A DNA stretch of 19,311 nt, from positions 1-19,311 of the forward strand of contig CAZCQG010000036.1 of NCBI GenBank assembly GCA_964500775.1, read 5' to 3'. The position numbers and the translations under genes were made by a program. Origin of the DNA: CAZCQG01 sp964500775. Its GTDB lineage: Bacteria; Campylobacterota; Campylobacteria; Campylobacterales; CAZCQG01. Below, piece by piece: positions 16,194-19,311 of this stretch. The notes beneath the pieces were generated by a model, which was given only the letters and a program-made list of their open reading frames with translations, did not search any database and was not told the origin of the DNA. Every line of letters begins with the position of its first letter. Position 1 is the first letter of the stretch.

Positions 16194-17314
16194 TGTTGCA
16201 TATACAAGGGGATCGGGACTATAAATCGCCTAAACTCGCTTTTAGGGACGGTTTGGATTCTGATGGGCTTCTCGGAGAAGAGGAGCTTGATGACAATCCC
16301 CTTGTAGATGAACACGTCGGTGATGGCGAAGCGGGCGGTCTCTCTTTGGAGCAGTTCGGCAAAGAGGTGCTCAATAGGATGCTAAGCGATAACGTCGCGC
16401 CGATTCCTTCAAATTTCTCCCTCTATTTCGACAGATTGTTAGAAGAAAAACCCGACGACTTTAGAAAAAGCGTAATGCAGCTTTTGGAGCTAGAGGACGC
16501 AAACAATGACGAAAGAAAAGTAAACTTCGAAAAAAAACTCAAAGACAGCTTCCTCAATATCAAACAAATTTTACAACTCGTCGCGACCTTGTATAAGAAT
16601 CTCACCCTTATGAAAGATGTTTCCAAAAAAAGGGGTAACGAGGCAAAAAATGCCGCGAACTCTTTAGCGTTTCAAAATATCGTAAACGCGTTCGAAAACG
16701 ATCTTGCGAGACTTTCAAGCATTTTAGACAACCAAAATACCAATATCAAAAAACTCTACCAATCGACCGCCACCATCGTAAACGAAGTGGAAACACAAAC
16801 GATATATGATTCTAAATACGGCGTTTACAACAAGCGCTACCTTATCGCACAGCTCGATAAAGAACTCAAAATGATGCAACAATTCGGACACCAAAGCACT
16901 CTCGTGACCGCAAAACTTACCGATGCGTTACTCCGAAAAATAAAAAGCGATAAAGCAAAACAACTCATCACAAAAACTATCTCTAGACTCATCCTAAAAA
17001 CTAGCCGCCGAAGCGATGTCGTCTCGCATTATGGCGAAGGGGTGTTTGCTATCGTCTTAAAATATTCCGATCTCGCATCCGCGAAGCGGGCAAGTGAAAG
17101 ACTACACGACCTTGTGACCTCTACCAACTTTTTCTTCGGAGAAAAAGAGATTAGCCTAGACGTAAACATAGGTATAGCAAAAATCGAGATAGGCAAAGAC
17201 AAAAACGATATTTTAAAAAACGCCCTAGAAGCTTTAGAAAAATCAGAAGACAGCAGCGAACCTTTTGTGTGTTACAACGAGGATCTAAGATACAATGACA
17301 AATCAGATTTTTGA
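16193..17314 (+). CDS. Degenerate GGDEF-domain protein, probably catalytically inactive
   Basis: This protein has 373 residues. The first 50 residues are acidic and look disordered. A helical region (about 51-200) includes the segment DNVAPIPSNFSLYFDRLLEE seen at the front of some diguanylate cyclases. The C-terminal 165 residues follow GGDEF-domain layout (YDSKYGVYNKRYL at 205-217 matching D-x-L-T-G-L-x-N-R-R), but the signature is GEGVF (281-285) instead of GGDEF. The usual metal-binding Asp near residue 241 is Lys. It therefore cannot be expected to make c-di-GMP; binding GTP or c-di-GMP, or a structural role, remains possible. No membrane segment is seen. It lies between clpP (TAATG overlap) and def (20-base overlap), a tight position that implies co-translation. 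Function unknown. Confidence 0.8.
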   Translation: MLHIQGDRDYKSPKLAFRDGLDSDGLLGEEELDDNPLVDEHVGDGEAGGLSLEQFGKEVLNRMLSDNVAPIPSNFSLYFDRLLEEKPDDFRKSVMQLLELEDANNDERKVNFEKKLKDSFLNIKQILQLVATLYKNLTLMKDVSKKRGNEAKNAANSLAFQNIVNAFENDLARLSSILDNQNTNIKKLYQSTATIVNEVETQTIYDSKYGVYNKRYLIAQLDKELKMMQQFGHQSTLVTAKLTDALLRKIKSDKAKQLITKTISRLILKTSRRSDVVSHYGEGVFAIVLKYSDLASAKRASERLHDLVTSTNFFFGEKEISLDVNIGIAKIEIGKDKNDILKNALEALEKSEDSSEPFVCYNEDLRYNDKSDF

Positions 17315-17816
17315 GATATATACCTACCCCGATAAACTCCTCAAAAAAAAATCGCACGAGGTCGAAGGGTTTAACGGAGAACTCCACGATTTTTTAGACC
17401 AAATGTATGAGACGATGCTCGCAAAAAACGGAGTAGGGATTGCATCTATTCAAGTAGGCAGGCCCTTAAAAGCACTTCTAATCAACTTACCCGATGAAGA
17501 GGGAGTGCAACACAGAGATGAGCTCATCGAGATCATCAATCCAAAAATAATCGATGCTTCCGGCACGGTAAAATCCAACGAAGGATGCCTCTCCGTACCC
17601 GAATACTACGATGAAATTATGCGTTTTGAAGAGATACGTATCGAGTACTACGATAGATTCGGCACAAAAAAAGAGGCGCACGCAAAAGATTTCCTCGCCA
17701 TCGCGATGCAGCACGAATGCGACCATCTCAACGGAATCCTCTTTATCGAGAAGCTCCCTATCCTCAAAAGAAAAAAATTCGAAAAAGAGCTCAAAAAGAA
17801 ACTCAAAGGGAAGTGA
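17295..17816 (+). CDS. def: Peptide deformylase
   Basis: The 173-residue metalloenzyme removes the formyl group from new protein N-termini. Motif I reads GVGIASIQ (46-53) instead of the common GxGLAAPQ. A related variant, with Ile in place of Pro, occurs in other Campylobacterota. Motif II is EGCLS with metal ligand Cys98, and motif III is QHECDH with His140, catalytic Glu141 and His144. All ligands are intact. The lysine-rich tail (KKFEKELKKKLKGK) is also seen in relatives. ATG 17295 lies inside the end of the GGDEF-like gene, with GAGGA 11 bases upstream, and the yifB frame opens one base after the stop. Deformylase next to trigger factor and ClpP fits co-translational protein maturation. 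Confidence 0.96.
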   Translation: MTNQIFEIYTYPDKLLKKKSHEVEGFNGELHDFLDQMYETMLAKNGVGIASIQVGRPLKALLINLPDEEGVQHRDELIEIINPKIIDASGTVKSNEGCLSVPEYYDEIMRFEEIRIEYYDRFGTKKEAHAKDFLAIAMQHECDHLNGILFIEKLPILKRKKFEKELKKKLKGK

Positions 17817-17817
17817 T

Positions 17818-19311
17818 CTGAAGAGACTAAAATCGGCTACACTTGAAGGTTTCCACTCAAAAATAGTCGACGTAGAAGCCACGCTCACAAAAGGGCTTCC
17901 GAGTTTCAATCTCGTAGGGCTCGTCGATAATGCCATCAAAGAGAGCAGAGAGCGGGTCAAATCCGCACTTCTAGTAAACGGCTTTAACTTCCCTCCGATG
18001 CGCGTGACCATCAACCTCTCCCCTTCGGATTTGAAAAAAGAGGGGAGTCATTTCGATCTCCCCATAGCTCTCCTCATCGCCATAAAAGAATTCAAAAGAG
18101 AAGGAGATTTTTTCGTCTTCGGAGAGCTTGGATTAGACGGGAGCATCAAGGAGAGCGCGCAGCTTTTTCCCCTCATCCTCTCCCTCTACTCGAATGAAAA
18201 AATATCTATTATCGCCCCGAAATCCTCATACGAAAAACTCAAGCACATCCCTAATCTCAAACTCTATCTTTTTGAGAATCTCAAAGAGTGCGTCGATTTT
18301 TTGGAAGGGGTCGGCGAAGATACGCCGATACAAACCGACGGACTACAAGAGGGGGCGCTCGAAATAGATGGGGTGAAATATTTTTATCTCACCGAATTTA
18401 CTAGTGACTTTTATGAGGTAAAAGGGCAACAAGGGGCGAAAAGAGCCGCGCTCATATCAGCCGCAGGATTCCATAATATACTACTCGAAGGCTCTCCGGG
18501 TTGCGGGAAAAGTATGATAATCAAACGAATGCGTGAGATTCTGCCGCCGATGAATCTCGAAGAGGTTTTAGAAAGCGCGAAGTTGGAATCATTAGAGGGA
18601 AAAGAGCCAAACTTTCTCCCTAGACGCCCACACAGAGCGCCGCACCACTCCTCTACAAAAGCTAGTATCTTCGGAGGGGGTACGAAAGAGGCGAAAATCG
18701 GAGAAATCGCTTTGTGCGACAACGGAATCCTCTTTTTTGACGAGCTGCCCCATTTCGGAAAAAGTATACTCGAAGCCTTACGTGAGCCGCTAGAGGATAA
18801 TAAGATTCAGATCTCTAGAGTGAACTCTAAAGTCCTTTACAAAACCTCGTTTCTCTTTGCAGCAGCACAAAATCCCTGCCCTTGCGGCAATCTCCTCAGC
18901 CAAAAGAATGTATGCCGCTGTACTGAATTTGACGTACAGAGATACAAAAATCGTTTGAGCGAACCGTTTTTGGATAGGATAGACTTATTTGTGCAGATGG
19001 GAGATTCCGACGTTTCGCAAAAAAGCGACATCACCTCAAAAGAGATGCAAGATCAGGTCCTCAAAGCATTTGTTATGCAAAAAAAACGGGGACAAAAGAA
19101 TCTCAACGGCAAACTTGATGAACGAGAGATCACAACATATTGCACCTTGGAAGAATCGGAAAAATCACTTTTGCACGCAAGCGCCGCAAAGCTCGGAATC
19201 AGCCACCGAGGGATCAATAAGATTCTCAAAGTCGCCCGCACCATAGCCGATCTCGAAGAATCCGAAACGATACAAAAAAGTCATCTCTTAGAGGCGATGC
19301 GTTTTAGAAGG
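17818..19311 (+). CDS. YifB/ComM-like Mg-chelatase-family AAA+ ATPase (CTG start; 3' end beyond window)
   Basis: The frame stays open for 498 codons to the window edge. Features are the N-terminal ChlI-like block (GLPSFNLVGL, INLSPSDLKKEGSHFDLPIA), Walker A GSPGCGKS (225-232), RRPHRAPHHSSTKASIFGGG, Walker B ILFFDE (Asp308, Glu309), the Cys-rich NPCPCG plus CRC, and EPFLDRIDLF. This is the YifB/ComM family; ComM is a hexameric helicase that extends branch migration during natural transformation. No ATG, GTG or TTG lies at the expected N-terminus. CTG at 17818 aligns with the usual Met of relatives and has AAGGGA six bases upstream, one base after the def stop. The first in-frame ATG (17998) would delete 60 conserved residues. 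Only a short C-terminal piece is probably missing, since AMRFRR is near the usual end. Confidence 0.88.
   Translation, partial: MKRLKSATLEGFHSKIVDVEATLTKGLPSFNLVGLVDNAIKESRERVKSALLVNGFNFPPMRVTINLSPSDLKKEGSHFDLPIALLIAIKEFKREGDFFVFGELGLDGSIKESAQLFPLILSLYSNEKISIIAPKSSYEKLKHIPNLKLYLFENLKECVDFLEGVGEDTPIQTDGLQEGALEIDGVKYFYLTEFTSDFYEVKGQQGAKRAALISAAGFHNILLEGSPGCGKSMIIKRMREILPPMNLEEVLESAKLESLEGKEPNFLPRRPHRAPHHSSTKASIFGGGTKEAKIGEIALCDNGILFFDELPHFGKSILEALREPLEDNKIQISRVNSKVLYKTSFLFAAAQNPCPCGNLLSQKNVCRCTEFDVQRYKNRLSEPFLDRIDLFVQMGDSDVSQKSDITSKEMQDQVLKAFVMQKKRGQKNLNGKLDEREITTYCTLEESEKSLLHASAAKLGISHRGINKILKVARTIADLEESETIQKSHLLEAMRFRR

Noticed and set aside
17611..17817. In-frame ATG at 17611 as the yifB start
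   Set aside because: It would overlap def by about 200 bases and add a low-complexity Ser/Lys leader absent from the family.
17487..18014. 175-codon minus-strand open frame across def and yifB
   Set aside because: Antisense to two conserved genes; composition typical of a shadow frame.
1..19311. CRISPR array, tRNA/rRNA, insertion sequence or prophage
   Set aside because: No regularly spaced direct repeats, no cloverleaf-like spacer sequence, and no transposase, integrase or phage protein was seen on either strand.

Overview
The window is ordinary chromosomal DNA from a motile member of the Campylobacterota (epsilonproteobacteria). The flagellin is of Campylobacter/Helicobacter type at both ends. 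It has an epsilon-style sigma-54 promoter and is followed by a Maf (DUF115) flagellin glycosyltransferase. A housekeeping nifS-nifU pair and a tig-clpP-def cluster are also typical of this group. Sampled lines of most genes are about 45 % GC by eye; the toxin-antitoxin pair is clearly more AT-rich. I do not assign a genus. No tRNA, rRNA, IS element or CRISPR array was seen, and no gene-free stretch exceeds 150 bases.

Region 1 (1-7450) is a flagellin and glycan region. Three leftward genes encode a large GT-B-like glycosyltransferase, a TylF-type methyltransferase and a polysaccharide pyruvyl transferase cut by the window edge. They diverge from a rightward flagellin-maf pair. A sigma-54 promoter faces the flagellin and a TATAAT-type -10 faces the glycosyltransferase. 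The flagellin stop and the maf start overlap (TAATG). The likely theme is building and attaching flagellar or surface sugars.

Region 2 (7528-8971) holds a DUF815 AAA+ ATPase, then a compact AT-rich type II toxin-antitoxin operon (Phd-like antitoxin, PIN-domain toxin). The operon has its own strong promoter with an inverted-repeat operator candidate over the -10.

Region 3 (9025-12830) is a leftward operon nifS-nifU-response regulator-histidine kinase. It is preceded by a Fur-box-like palindrome over the presumed -35. Iron-sulfur cluster assembly and a two-component system thus appear to share one transcript.

Region 4 (12860-19311) has fliI (flagellar export ATPase) running left. It diverges from a tight rightward operon tig-clpP-degenerate GGDEF protein-def-yifB/comM, in which chaperone, protease and deformylase act on nascent or misfolded proteins. 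The GGDEF-like protein lacks the catalytic signature. The yifB/comM-like gene seems to begin at a CTG codon and runs off the right edge.

The least explained points are the GGDEF pseudoenzyme inside the proteostasis operon, the two-component system joined to nifSU, the non-canonical yifB start, and the flagellin-maf coupling.
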